A program made the position numbers and the translations under genes. The notes under the pieces were generated by a model. The model ran no database searches. It was not told the origin of the DNA and was given only the letters and a program-made list of their open reading frames with translations. Below, one piece after another: positions 1 through 22,120 of a stretch of 64,000 nt of DNA. Source of the DNA: Antennarius striatus. Its lineage: Eukaryota; Chordata; Actinopteri; Lophiiformes; Antennariidae. The DNA lies in contig NC_090795.1 of NCBI RefSeq assembly GCF_040054535.1, positions 7,039,001-7,103,000 on the forward strand, written 5' to 3'. How positions within the stretch are numbered: the first letter of the stretch is position 1; the number at the start of each line of letters is the position of its first letter.

Positions 1-14
1 TCACCAACCGAGTT

Positions 15-654
15 TCATAACTTGTTGGACGCAGCAGTGCGCACCAGCGCTTGGAGACGCAGGCGGCAGACCTTCTTCACCTCCTCGACACCCCTCTCTA
101 GTTCCACGGCGCGCTCATGCTGGCAGCGCTCGGACAGTTGCTGCAGGATGCGCGTCTTGTCGTTCATCCGGGCGCAGATGACGAAGGGGAAGCCGAAGCG
201 CTGTTTGTAGTCCTCGTTGAGACGCGCCATGCGTAACGCTTCAGCGGGACCCAGAGCATCCATCCCGGCTCCCGCCTGCTCCTCCCGCGACTCCCGCGTC
301 AAAGTGCCGCTCTGGAGGTCCCTGCCTGCGAGGTCCGGGTGACACCTGAGGATACCCTCTTTACCTGGAGGCAAACGGCGACTCCTTATGGCTCAGTTTT
401 GTATGCAATTTCATTAAAAAAAAAAAAAAACAGCAACGAGTAACATTTTATAGTATATATCATTAAAATAGCGTCTCACCTGATTCTGGAAGGGCGTCTA
501 TGAATTGACTGATGGCTGCTTCCAGATCAGTCAAGCTCTCAAAGGGACGCCTCGACCATATGGCAGCTGTTATAATCGGACATTTTTCTACAACGTTGCC
601 AAAAATATTTACAAAATCTTCGTAAGGAAGAGCGTTTATTGTTGGAATGTCCAT
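15..654 (-). CDS. urad: URAD: 2-oxo-4-hydroxy-4-carboxy-5-ureidoimidazoline (OHCU) decarboxylase
   Basis: This enzyme does the last step from urate to S-allantoin, decarboxylating OHCU, normally in peroxisomes. Two exons, 480-654 and 15-364, join in frame to give 174 aa, close to the human length. The motif RCHPDLAG is present, followed by ESREEQAGAG. If translation starts at the second Met (654), the catalytic residues of the zebrafish enzyme fall at His67, Glu87 and Arg161, the numbers I recall from its crystal structure. The upstream in-frame Met at 660 would add two residues, so I prefer 654. The protein ends SNKL, a plausible variant peroxisomal targeting signal. It lies downstream of flt3 on the same strand, as in human. 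The 3' UTR is outside the window. Family identity is near certain; only the exact start is inferred. Confidence 0.95.
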
Positions 655-984
655 GTTCATCTGAGGGACTGCGTTCGACTGGGTTCTCTCTCAAGATCTT
701 CAAACTAGCAACCTAAGAGGAGACGAAGACAAGTTGAAGCAGTGACAGTCAACCACACTGCGTGACAGCTCCACACCGAAACCATTAATAACCTCACAGC
801 AAGTTTTGAAATTATTTACTGGACAGGTATTACAGCAAACATTCAGGTTTAACTTCAATAAAAAGAAGATTGTGATCTAACCACTCGGGACACGTACCTC
901 TCTCCGGTTCCAGGTACAGAATATAACATACTACCACCAGAGTCCTGTAGGGGGAGCTCTAACACAACATGGACAAATTCATCT

Positions 985-1075
985 GCAGTACCCGCTTCTT
1001 CCGTTGTCGCGGGTCACCGGGGTTGCTGGAGCCTATCCCAGCAGACTAGGGGCGAGAGGCGGGGGACACAGCACC
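985..1075 (+). repeat. Fragment of a common teleost interspersed repeat
   Basis: The stretch reads as a diverged copy of a short sequence that recurs in many fish genomes, recognised from the cores CCCGCTTCTTCCGTTG and CTGGAGCCTATCCCAGC followed by GGGCGAGAGGCGGGG. It is truncated at about 90 bp and non-coding. Recognition is from memory, so the family name is left open. Confidence 0.6.
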
Positions 1076-1400
1076 AGAATTTACGAATGTCACAACTAAT
1101 TCAAAGACGTTTCAAATAATGGCAAGTGGGAATAATAAAGCATGTTACACGTGAGGCGGTGTTGATTCAGCCCCCAACTGGACTTTGCAGCGAGGGTCAA
1201 TGCACTGTTGGAGAGGTCCCTGGCCCTGCTGTAGTTAATGTTTTCTTGATGAATTTCAAGGATGTTATTTGCTATTTGAGGATGAAAAATATCAAATGAT
1301 AACTTGCTTTTCTGACATGCAGAGGGTCACAAGACATTGAACTTCACCAAAACAAGAAAAAAAAAATAGATGACGTGTTTTTCATGTAAGGGTAGAAAGT

Positions 1401-1406
1401 TTTATT
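1401..1406 (-). terminator. Candidate flt3 polyadenylation signal
   Basis: TTTATT on the plus strand is AATAAA on the flt3 strand, about 580 nt after the flt3 stop codon. It is the best-placed canonical hexamer seen before urad. Confidence 0.45.
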
Positions 1407-1986
1407 GCAGATATAATCCTTTAAAATGACATTACAAACATGCATTGAAAAAATGTAAAGGTGTAATAAAAATGGATTTCATCAACAAATAGTTGCTGAT
1501 GTGAATGGAAAAAAGAAAATATATAAAAAAAATATTTTTGTAGCAGAATATATAACAAGTAAAAGTCTTCTTCTCCTCCTTTCGGCTTTTCCTTTCAGAG
1601 GTCGCAATAGCAAATCAGTTGCCTCCATCTAACCAATACAATTTAAAAACTCATTCCAAATAGGTTGAGTGTAAAGAGTTATAAATTCATTGCATATACA
1701 TACATTTTAGTTTACCTGAGAATAAGATTCAGATTTATCTGCACAAAAAAACAGAACAATTCTTTATGCTATTTATATTCGATCCACATTTTCATCATGA
1801 AAAAATCCTTCACTGAAAACGCTTCTCACAATTTAAAAATTACATGTTATAACTAGTTGTGTTGATATGTTCGATTAAATCTACATGTCTAAAATGAGAT
1901 TAGAAAATTTTAATAGCGAGTGAATTCTACTCTAACTGTTGAGACTGAAAACAAATTGAACACATGATGCATTAATTGACAGGAAA

Positions 1987-11209
<9,223 letters not shown>

Positions 11210-12155
11210 ATTTCTCTTCCCGTCGGGGTCACAAACTCATTACGATACAGGCGTGAAAAGGTTGATGTAGATTTGTGAAAACACGGGGGAAGTGGATGTA
11301 AGACGTCACAGCCCCACCTGTTTGCACGACCCAACACACAAAAAAATGTTATCAAGTATGCTGAAGACCATTTATGGAAAATAAAATAGTAATGACTTTA
11401 AATTATTTGACTTATTATGTGTTATAACAAAATATAAAGGTGACTCAAACATCAGCTGCGTTCCTTTTTGTATGTTTTTATATATATTTTGTAAGTTTAT
11501 GTTCTTCCCTTACATGATGAATTTCTTGAATTTTAATATTTTAGAGACTTGTATTTCTTTGCTTATTAATTGCTTTGAGTGAAAACTAGTTTGTTGCAGG
11601 TTTTCGTGTCATGTCGCGTTAAACTTGAAAATAGGCTGAATGTGCCATAAATTTTTTAAATTATTTTTTTTAATTTCAAAGCACTACGGAAAGAAAATAT
11701 TTATCTTCCAAAATTAGATACTCTATAATTAGATAGAATTAGAATATTTGAACCGTCCAGTTACCTTTTATTCTTTAGCACCGTTTGTTTTTTCCGCAGC
11801 AGCGAGCCGCTGCCAGAGGCTGGACCCACAATGCAAAGTCGCGCTAGCTGCCGTTAGCCTAGCATCCTGGACGTGAGCAAAAAAACAACAACAGGCTACT
11901 TTGCGAAGAGGGCAGCTGCATGGATATTGACAACAACGACGACCAGGATTCCACACATGCGCTAATATTTCCGTGAAACAGAATGCATCGTAGCCTTATA
12001 ATGTGAGTGCAGTAGAATCCCGAGCGTTCTTCACCGACTGAAGTTATTTAATACATACATTTATGGGAAAACTGTTTGCAGGCTAGCTGGCTAGCTATCC
12101 GCGACTCTATGTGTGAGTGCCTTCCGACAGCAGCGGCGGCGGCAGCAGCGGTGCC
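11210..12155. promoter_or_regulatory. Divergent intergenic region between flt3 and pan3
   Basis: The two start codons lie 946 bp apart and point away from each other, so this region must hold both promoters and both 5' UTRs. The pan3 side (about 11780-12155) is GC-richer, contains the CAGCGGCGGCGGCAGCAG run just before the ATG, and shows no clear TATA box. The middle (about 11400-11760) is very AT-rich. No further coding exon is seen. Confidence 0.6.
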
Positions 12156-15100
12156 ATGAACAGTGGACTCCCAGCTTCAGCTGCTCCGCTCGGGGGTGCC
12201 GGGATACCTAATGTCAAAGTGAAGTTCTGCCGATACTATGCGAAAGACAAAACGTGCTTTTATGGCGATGAATGCCAGTTCCTACATGAAGATCCGTCCA
12301 TGTCTAGCCTACCGCTGCACGGTGGCGGCGGCAGCCCTGTCCCGTTGTCTATGGCCGGTGGTGGCGGGACGCCAGCGGGGTATTCCCTCGGTGGCTCTGC
12401 GGCAACCTGCCCGGGCAGCGGCGGGACCGGTGTACCTAAAAAGAGTGAAACATTGGGGCCCTCAGCCACACCTCTGGAGGGGCAGTTGTTGACCAGTAAG
12501 TAACAACGTCTGACAAGGCCTCATAAGTGGTCGCTGACTGACTGACTTTACTGTTGGGCCTTGTTGGGCTTTGTTAAAATTTAGCCCGAGGATTCACTAA
12601 GGCCTTATTCAAAACAACTCACCTCAAAACAACGTGGGATACATTCACATACATTGCATGAGAATAAATACTTTTTATGTGCAGCCTGCACACGAGTTGT
12701 TCTATATCTGTTCAAGAAACGGCTATTACTGCTGTATTATTATTAATTTATTGCAGCCACATATTCTCCATGCTGTAGCAGTGTATACCTAGTCGGCCTG
12801 CTTGTTCTGCATGACAGCTGTGAGTTTGACCCACTAAAGTTAGCATGTTTAGCTCCTAGCTGATTAGCTGTTGTCAGTTAATTGAGAAAATTGGCCAATT
12901 TTTCCAATTTTAATTGATTTTATCTAACGTGCAATGTTGCGTCGTCACTTTTAAGACTGATGCCAAAAGTCTTCTTACTGATTATGTTTCTTTGAACCAC
13001 ATTGTTGTTAATATGTATGTGTGATGTTTGCTAGCATTAGCATTAGCTCACTATTGTGTTTGTGTTGCTTCTGCATTCACACAAGTCACCAACATTTGTA
13101 GTTTGCACATTTGCACAACTGTTTATACTGTTTGCATAAGCATGCATACCTCATCTGACCTCTCATACAACAAATTTATCACTTGGTGACATTTCATATT
13201 TTGTAAACTTCTATTTATGTCATCCTCAGTCCCAGGGATGGAAGGTGCAACCCTGAGTGATGCCAATCTCACCAACTCTTACTTCAGCAGCAGCTTTATT
13301 GGGGTTAATGGGTTTGGGAGCCCAGTAGAGTCTAAATACTCAATGATGCAGGTATTAAAGAGAATCTGTTTGTGTATGATATATTTATTCAGAGTGAACA
13401 TATCACGTGATAAATTGCCTTTGAAAATGTACACAAGTGTCATGTTTCTTTTTTACTGGATACATGGTAATAGTGGGCCTTGTAATAAATCTGTTATTGT
13501 TGCTTCTTTTTTCAGCGAATGACTACCAGCAGCAGTTCACCCAGTCTCCTTAATGATGGTGCCAAGAACTTCAGTCACAGCACTCATGGTATGTCTCCTT
13601 ATCGGTTTATGCTCTTTATAGTAGTTTTCAACACTCGCGAGCTGAATACTGAAGGCACCACAGTTCAGTTCTTAACACTGTTTGGTCGTCCATAGATCCA
13701 GTGAACTCCCCAACATCTTCGCTTTTCAGTGATTTTGGTGCTCTCAGCATTTCCCAAAGGAGAAAGGTGAGCATAGAAGTATTCCATCAATACAAAGTGC
13801 TTTTAACACTCACCACTGTATTTTAATGCTTAGATAGTTAAGACTGAAATAGACCAATTTAGACTCTCAGTCATGCAGGTCATAGTAGTTCTTTGTGTTG
13901 ATGTCTTTGTGTTGAATAAGTCAAATGGACTTTCATCCCAGAGGTCTCTTCAGTTCTGAACAGCTTGTGAAAGAAAAAGTGAAAACCTATACTGAGCCTT
14001 TGTTAATGAGAGAAGGGACCTCACCTCCTTGATCGTTCACCTCCCCCCCCATGCCGTGTCACCCCTAACTGACTTACCATTTCAATGAGGAGGGATAACA
14101 AACAACCTAATGAATGGTAAAATGATGGCTCATATAAACACCTTTCTGACAAGGACACATACTTAATGAGGACTTGTGCCAGCATCCATCAAAGAAAGAC
14201 AGAGTTTCTGTTAACATGGAAAGATCTTGTCTCAGTTTGGAAACACAAGTCAAATATATATTTTTAATCCTGTTTTGAGGATTTTAAACGTATATTTGAG
14301 GCTTTTAACTTTACATTTAAACAGGGATTTCTTAATGTACAACAATAATACTTACTAGAAGTATTTCAAATTCAAAAAACTTTATTTGTCCCCAAGGGGC
14401 AACTGAAAGCACTTAAAGCGGGTTGGTGTAAAAGTGTTAACATACAGTGTAAACATGAACAATTAACATAAATAATAATTAAATAATAACATATACACTG
14501 TTTATTTTAAATAATTCAACACCTAGTTAGTTCAAAACCTTGTGAGTTAGTCCAGGTCCTAGTTGGTTTAAAACCTAGTTAGTTTAAAACAGTTCACAAG
14601 TTCAAAACCTAGTTGGTTAGTTAGTTAGTCAGTTAGTTCAAAACATAGTTAGTTTAAAACCTAGTTGGTTCAAAACATAGTTCAAAACTTAGTTACGTAC
14701 TTAGTAAGTTCAAAAACTAGTTAGATAGTTCAAAAACTAGTTACAGTAGTTTAAAACCTAGTTACATAGATAGTTCAAAACCTAGTTAGTTTTAAACCTA
14801 GTTAGTTCAAAACATAGTTCACAACCTAGTTAGTAAGTTCAAAAGCTAGTTAGATAGTTCAAAAACTAGTTAGTTTAAAACATAGTTAAGTTGAAAACCT
14901 AGATGTTTACCGCACAATACCCAGATATCTATGCATGTGGTTGATTTCGGATTACAACCCGTCAAACATAACTAATCATGACATCAGGGGATACTGCAGA
15001 CTCATCAAAGAAACTTGTTAACTTTTTCTGCATTTGCATAACACACCTTGATCACACAGTTTTGCTTAAAGCACAGATGATGTATTTTTTTGAGTGATTT

Positions 15101-18100
15101 AAAAAATGGTCAAGAAAAATTGTGGACAAGCAGCAGTCTGTAGGTCAGCTCTGTCTGTGAACATTACATGTAATTTTTGTTTAATTAAAGATATATCATT
15201 TTGAGTAACATGCATGATAAATTAACTTCTTTACACCATCAGTTTTACTTTGTACTTTGGGGAGATGAAACAGGAGATGGCCATTACCAGGGTCAAATTG
15301 TCATTTGCATGACTGGGGGGTAATCAACTCCTCCTTCATCATCAACGACTCTCAGGTGATTGTCACCTGTCTGGGGTGGGACCTGAAAGCCCCACCTATG
15401 TGATGGGTATCAACAAACACTTATTGCGACTTAATGACTTAGACGACGCCCATTCGGGTTAAATATCTGGACCTTACTGCTGGCTGGTTACAACTGAGGA
15501 ATCCTCTTCCACATCCAGTTGATCGTGATCGACAAAGAGCTCAAGATGAATTCTCGTGAATTTTTCCCCTACTTTCTGCAGCAGCTTCCCAACCCAGCAG
15601 CTTGCGAGTTCATCCCTAAAGGAGTCCCACGGATGGCTACCATGGCGCAGGGTTCTGTCCAGACTTTTCCCTCACCTCTATTCCCACATTCTGCCCTCAG
15701 CAGTTCCACAGCTGCAGGACTGGCTCCAGGTAAGGTTTTTTCTTAATCTTCTACTGATAATCAACACGATTTTATGTTTTTTTTCTTTCTTTTTTTGTTT
15801 TTCTATCCATTATGTTATTGAAGCAATGTTTTTCCTGTCGCTCATTTTAGGCATGTCTCTGTCTGCGGGATCATCTCCTCTCCACTCTCCCAAAATTACT
15901 CCACACTCCTCGCCTGCTCTTCGTCGACGCAGTCATACCCCAAACCCAGCCAACTACATGGTGCCCACTACGATATCTGATCAGGGACCTCACGTAATCC
16001 AGAAAGAAACTGGGGGGACCACGTACTTCTACACGGACAACACGCCGGCACCGATGGCAGGAATGGTATGTTCAAATTTCAGGATGTTCCCCTGTAATTT
16101 AGTCCAGACATGAATCAGAAGGCTTTCACCTCACAAAGAAAAAGTATATCTGGGGTTAAACTGATTTACTATTCTTTTAGGGGGTATATGTCAGGCTCTG
16201 ATATGACCTTTTTTGTGCATACCAGTGCAAAGGCACAATCTTTAGAATGAAAAAAAGTTTTATTATTAATTTATTATTAATGTATCAACACTTAGCTGTA
16301 GCTAGACACGTACGGTTGGAAAACAGTAGTGCATTTTGGATCACATTGGTTTTCATTTATATATAAAGAGGAAGATGTCTTTTTGGTTTCATCCCAGGTG
16401 TTTCCTACCTACCACATCTACCCCCCCATTGCACCGCATGTGGCTTACATGCAACCGAAAGCCAACGCCCCGTCCTTCTTCATGGCTGATGAACTCAGAC
16501 AGGTATTTCCCATTCATCCTTTGTTTCATTCGTCAAAACAATTAGCGATAGAAGTTTATAATGTGAAACTGTCTGGTTTCTTTTCAGGAGCTGATAAACA
16601 GACATCTGATAACCATGGCCCAGATTGACCACTTGGAAAACCCAGGTAATTATCATGACAAAGGGTCGTTGTGAAGCTGTTATGTGTAACAACAAGTTAA
16701 TCAATGCCTCATTAGTATGTGTTTACACAACAATCAGAGAGCAGTTGCTGCTTGTGCCACTGGCTCCATCATACAACTGTTGGGTTGTTTTTGGGCTTAC
16801 ACATGTTTTTCCTGTGAATGTTATTTGACTTTAAAGTTTTAACGTTTTTTCTGGCTGTGCTTCTGTCTTTGACAGACGTACCATCTGAGATGGACAGCTA
16901 TCACAGTCTGTTCCCCCTGGAGCCCCTTCCCCCACCAAACCGCATACAGAAGACCAGCAACTTCAGCTACATCACCTCCTGCTACAAGGCAATCAACAGC
17001 AAGGATGACCTGTCTTACTGCTTGAGGAGAATACATGGTAAGAAACATGGGGCTGTGATGGGGTTAATAGAAAAAGCACAATGCAAATGACATGCATTCA
17101 TTTAATGTGTTGTTTGTGTCCAGGTTTTCGTCTTGTCAACACCAAGTGTATGACGGTGGTGGACATGTGGAAGAAGATTCAACACTCAAACTTAGTAACA
17201 CTGAGGGAGGTCTTCACCACAAAAACCTTTGGAGACAATTGTAAGTGTATATTATTTATGCAAACCTGTAATACTGTAATAAAATACTATTTATTGTATG
17301 TATTTTTGTTTCTAACTAAGTCATTTATAAACTTTTCTCCTAGCATTGATGTTCTGTTACGACTTCCATGCCGGTGCAGAAACCATGTTCAGCAGACACT
17401 TCAATGACCCAGCAGCAGACTCCTATTTCACCAAGAGGAAGTGGGGTGAGTTGGTCGTCTCTTGTGAGAGGCACCGGGATAGGGGTGGAGACTGTGGCTG
17501 AAAGTGATCCTAGGGCAGGTGCTCATAGCTTACCTACAGAAATGCAGACAGGGAAGCCAAAACCAGTCAAAACACTAGTAGTCACACTAGTAGTCTGTAG
17601 TCAGTTTGGAACGAAGATAGACAAGAATGTGGATGACAAGCTGAGCTTGAAAGTAACGTCTAACCTGTCAAGCTGCATTTGTGTGACTAAAACATGTCTT
17701 CCTGTGCAGGACAACATGAACAGCCCCCACCACGGCAGCATGCAGGTCTGCTCCCAGAGTCTTTGATCTGGGCCTACATTGTCCAACTCAGCTCAGCCCT
17801 GCGCACCATCCACACTGCCGGCCTGGCCTGCCGGGTCATGGACCCCAGCAAGATTCTTATCACTGGCAAGACCAGGTACGCCTAAAAAAAAAGTCATTTC
17901 TTCATCCAGCATGGGTGGAAGATTGTGATTCTGGCTTAGCAGCAATAACCGTAAATGTATGTGTATATAAAGTTCAATAAATTACAGTTTCCAGATCATG
18001 AAGTGTAGATATGATTCAAGTGAACCTTTTAAAAGCAGAACATTGTTTCCACTGCTAGCTTCCTTTTTCTCAACTGTGTGGTTGTGTTCTGATGTGCAAA

Positions 18101-19899
18101 CTGATGTCCATAACTGTTGCTTATTTGCAGGTTACGGGTGAACTGTGTTGGGGTGTTTGATGTCTTAACATATGACAGCAGTCAGTCCAATCAACTTGCC
18201 CTCATACCACAGTACCAGGTTCTTACTTTAACATAGTTTCTTATCAATCAATCACTCACTTGTTGAATAATGGTATTAATGATCGTATTAATGCTGTGTG
18301 TCGCAGCAAGCAGACCTAGTGTCTCTGGGCAAGGTGGTGCTGGCACTGGCGTGTAACTCCCTGGCTGGCATTCAAAGGGAGAACCTGCAGAAGGCCATGG
18401 AGCTGGTGTCCATCAACTACTCTTCAGACCTCAAGAACCTCATTCTGTAAGAAAAAAATATGGCAGTCTGTGTTTTTCATGTTACGTCAGATGACATATA
18501 GATCATCTTTAGGTAGATTATATGTAGTATGTAGTTGTATCAGGATATGTGGTTTTACAAACATCTCTGGGCATTTCACTGTAGTAGCCAACCAGAAAAC
18601 CAACAGTATGTTTCTTTGCCTCTGCAGGTATCTGCTGACTGAACAGTCTCGCCTTCGCAGCGTCAATGACATTATGCCAATGATTGGAGCTCGATTCTAC
18701 ACACAACTGGATGCATCACAGATGAGGAATGATGTCATTGAGGAGGACCTGGCCAAAGTATGTGAAGGGCACTGCATTTTAATAAATGAAAAAAATGTGA
18801 ATGTTCATGAACAGAAATGTGTATGCACAGGATGTTATGGTATATTGCAAGCTTTGCAGTCTCATCTTGATTTCAGTCTCCTCGTGTTGGAAACTTGTGC
18901 ATGAATATAGGCATATCTACATCATATGTATAATTATTTCCCCACGGGGTGTAGTGTTTGTTGACCAGGTGAGTCATTTTGTCGATGAAAATTTTCATGG
19001 TTAGAGTTTTTCGGAACCTCGGCTTGAACATCAGGAAGGACAGAATATGTTGCATTACTTATCTGTTAGAAGTGAGTCATCTGTGCTAATATTTTGAAGC
19101 ACATGTGCAACACATTTGAGCATGACTGATAAAAGTCCTGCAGGCTCTAATCTCTTCCTGCTGTTCATGCTTTCTCAGATGAGCGTGATTCGTGCAGACA
19201 GCTGGGTTGAGTTTTTCTGAGTGTTTCCTGCAAGAATTGGCAGTCATTGACAGACATTTTTTTTGCAAATTCTACATTTAATTTGTTCAGTGCTTGTTTT
19301 CATTTTTGTCCCTCAATGTTTGACACTAATAAATAGAAATACTTTTTTAAATTTTCAGGAAGTGCAAAATGGCCGCCTCTTCCGCCTGTTGTCCAAGCTG
19401 GGCACCATAAACGAGCGTCCAGAGTAAGTAGCACTTACAAAAGTATATGACGTGTACGTAGGTCATCAGGACTGCATAGTTATTTGTGTATTAAAATGAA
19501 TTTTTATCAGATTCCAGAAGGATCCGGCGTGGTCAGAGACGGGTGACCGCTACCTGTTGAAGCTTTTCCGTGATCACCTGTTCCACCAGGTGACAGAAGC
19601 TGGAACGCCATGGATTGACCTCAGCCACATTGTCTCCTGCCTTAACAAGGTCAGTCTTTTCCCTGCCACACACCGACAGAGAGGATGTAGCATCTACCTC
19701 TCCACAATGTTTAGTTTCTTGAGAATACATCTAATCATGTTGTGTTATTTTCCCGCAGCTGGATGCGGGGGTTCCTGAGAAGATCAGCCTGGTGTCTCGA
19801 GACGAGAAGAGCGTTCTGGTTGTGACCTACTCGGACCTGAAGCGCTGCTTCGACAGTACCTTCCAGGAGCTGCTGGACATGTCCTCCGGCTCTCTGTAG
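12156..19899 (+). CDS. pan3: PAN3, regulatory pseudokinase subunit of the PAN2-PAN3 poly(A) nuclease, 18 exons
   Basis: PAN3 dimers recruit the PAN2 exonuclease to poly(A)-binding protein, so this factor starts cytoplasmic mRNA deadenylation. Exons: 12156-12495, 13230-13351, 13516-13588, 13696-13766, 15582-15729, 15851-16065, 16398-16502, 16588-16645, 16876-17037, 17124-17240, 17344-17445, 17710-17875, 18131-18218, 18307-18446, 18628-18757, 19359-19423, 19511-19649, 19759-19899, total 793 aa. The start MNSG matches human; the frame is open to an upstream GTG at 12117, which is not needed. Domains are a CCCH zinc finger (Cys25, Cys34, Cys40, His44), a PAM2-type PABP-binding motif NPAACEFIPKG (206-216), the pseudokinase with a CRVMDPSKIL segment where active kinases have HRD, and the C-terminal domain ending DMSSGSL. 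Relative to long human PAN3 a block of about 54 residues between exons 4 and 5 is absent, like a known shorter isoform. Confidence 0.96.
14370..14910. repeat. Degenerate minisatellite plus retroelement-like tail in pan3 intron 4
   Basis: About 400 bp (14510-14905) is an irregular array of a roughly 12-16 bp unit close to TTAGTTCAAAACCTAG, with many unit-length variants. Just before it (14370-14405) lies AAACTTTATTTGTCCCCAAG, a phrase common at the ends of fish interspersed repeats. The array could have grown from such a tail. Non-coding. Confidence 0.7.
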
Positions 19900-20385
19900 C
19901 GCCCTCTTCGGGCCTGGCGTGGGACTGCCCAGACCTGGAGAACATATTGCACTACAGGAAAGGACCAGGCTCATGGAGAAGGCGTCAGCATGAAGAAGGC
20001 AGTGGGGCAGGACTTCCTGAACCTCAGTCACATACACTGACCTTGTCACACCAGGAAGTCTTTCTCTAAAGATTTTTTCTTTTTTTTACATTTTGTAAAC
20101 TGCAGCTGAAATTAGTAAAACAGGAAAAAAGAAAAAAGGACACCTATGGAAGCTGTGATGAATGAGTATGATATTTTTTTAAAATTTGGGGAACAAGATG
20201 AAAAAAAAAACCCCGTGAGGTTTCAGACTTTTTTCCTGCTTTTATTGTTTATTTCTATAATGGGGGGTTTGTTTTTCTGAGGAGGATGCACTAAGATTTT
20301 AATTTCTTTTAATTTGTGTTATTTTTATGAAAATGTGAGTGGCCTACATGGTGTACAGAGAGAGCTAACATCCCGACAAGAAAAG

Positions 20386-20391
20386 AATAAA
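20386..20391 (+). terminator. Candidate proximal pan3 polyadenylation signal
   Basis: AATAAA 487 nt after the pan3 stop codon. Confidence 0.4.
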
Positions 20392-22092
20392 TTTATGAAA
20401 GCAAATGACAAAAAACGAATCCAGCTTTTCTTTTGAGTGTCTCTCTTCCAGCTTGAGAGCACAGCCCTTTATTGTGACGCACTGGGAGATGGGACACACC
20501 ACTCAAGGCTTTCGTTTGCACGAGGTGTTACATTTGCCTTAGTTGTTGGTTTCTCCCCCAGAAAGGACAAACCACTTGGGCGGGTGGGAAAGATTCTTAA
20601 AACTGGGGAAAAAAAAAAAATCTGTCATTTTAGTTCAGGAGAGGGTGGAACACCAAACTTTTACGGGGTGGGATAGTTTGGCTGGGGACTTAAACATGTG
20701 GGTTAAACATGTTTTTTTTTGTTGCCACTGAGGAAGGTGTGTCTTGTTACCGTTTTGTTTCGTACGTATCGACCCTCTTTGATTAATGGACGCTGTTGTG
20801 ACATGAACTGCTCAAGGATGGGTTGTTTTTGATTTGGCTGTCTGGCCCTCGGGTGTAGCCTGTGGCTGGGGCATCTGCTGAGGTGTAGCCACAGCTGCCT
20901 CTTTGTGGAGTGTTCTCATTTTGTCACCTCTTTTCTCTGTTATTCTACCCATGTTCCTGCTTTAAGCCCAAATTTTAATTCCCCCTCGGGTTTCTTGACC
21001 CCTCATGTAAAAAAAAAAGATGCTTTTTGTGACTTTTATTTGTTTTAGTTGTTTTTTTTTTTTAAATCAAATGTGCAGAAATGCATGATGGTAAATCACC
21101 AGGCAGTTCATTTTTGCCTCTATTATCTTAATTCTCTTTTTTTTTTTTTAAATTCTGTGGACCAAATCCAGCAGGGATTTAGGGAAAAGGGAGGGAGGGC
21201 TGGGTGAAGGAGAGAAAAGAATCAGGCCACCAAAAAAGATTCTTTTGTTTGTTTTTATTTGACTTTTAAATATGATGTACACACATGCTGGAGACAAAGC
21301 AGTGGCTGCTGGCTGTTCACTCAAAAATGGCTTGGATTTTTCTCAGGACGACAAAAGACTGGAGAGACTCAATGATTGAATGTGTTTGGCTGTCATTGGA
21401 TGCCCTCTCCAGTCAGATTGATGAGTTATAGTGGGAGCGGGTGGGATGTCGACAGATGAACATTGTTGGATCATACAAAGATTTCAAATTGCCCTGAAGC
21501 ACAGTTTATACTCCGTGACTGATTTCAATCAAATTTCCTGAATGAATTTGGTGCAAACTTGCTCCGTCAGATAAAGAGATCAATCCAAGCTTTGTCCAAC
21601 CACTGCTCTTCAGTTCTCTTGTTCTGTCTTCATGTTTTCAGTAGCTTTCTGTCCACAGTGTGCAAACATAGGACTGACAAACAACCCGGTCACATTAACG
21701 AACCGCACAGATGAGATTTGACTTGTGAAGTAGAGAAATGAAAGGCATTTTAAAAAATGCTGGTTTTCATTGTCTGATCTCAACGTGCAGGAGAAGGCTG
21801 TGTTCCATTTTGTACTTCCAGTGTTTTAGTTAAATGAACAGGAGAAATGTATTTGGTGAATCTGGTGCTTTAGGAAACCTGGAAAACACAGACACCTTAA
21901 TGTGATCAACACAACGTCGCTGTTCATGTAACTTCTTCCACATAACACACACTCCAGTTATCAAGAGTGGTGACCACCCCTCCACACACATCAACTCACC
22001 CACTATCTACAATCATCATCTCAGTATGTTTTATTCCCCTTTTGTGTTCATTGTCTCAAATTTTGCAATATTTGTCTGTACAGCAGTATTTT

Positions 22093-22098
22093 AATAAA
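22093..22098 (+). terminator. Candidate distal pan3 polyadenylation signal
   Basis: AATAAA followed about 25 nt later by a T-rich run and then TTGGTACTTGTACTGTGG, a plausible downstream element. It would define a long pan3 3' UTR. Confidence 0.4.
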
Positions 22099-22120
22099 GA
22101 ATACCAAAATGAACATATAC

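Larger units (their letters stand above)
661..1986. other. Intergenic region between urad 5' end and flt3 3' end
   Basis: No coding exon is visible. The segment holds the presumed urad promoter (661 to about 900), a teleost repeat fragment near 985-1075, and the flt3 3' UTR up to a likely poly(A) signal at 1401-1406. The remainder is AT-rich and unremarkable. Confidence 0.6.
19900..22120 (+). other. Presumed pan3 3' UTR
   Basis: After the stop codon there is about 2.2 kb of T-rich, non-coding sequence with no splice-consistent coding exon. AATAAA occurs at 20386-20391 and again at 22093-22098, so a short and a long 3' UTR are both possible. Confidence 0.55.

Noticed and set aside
12117-12155. 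Upstream GTG start for pan3 adding 13 residues
   Set aside because: The ATG at 12156 gives the MNSG start shared with human PAN3; the upstream codons are part of the 5' UTR CGG/CAG run.
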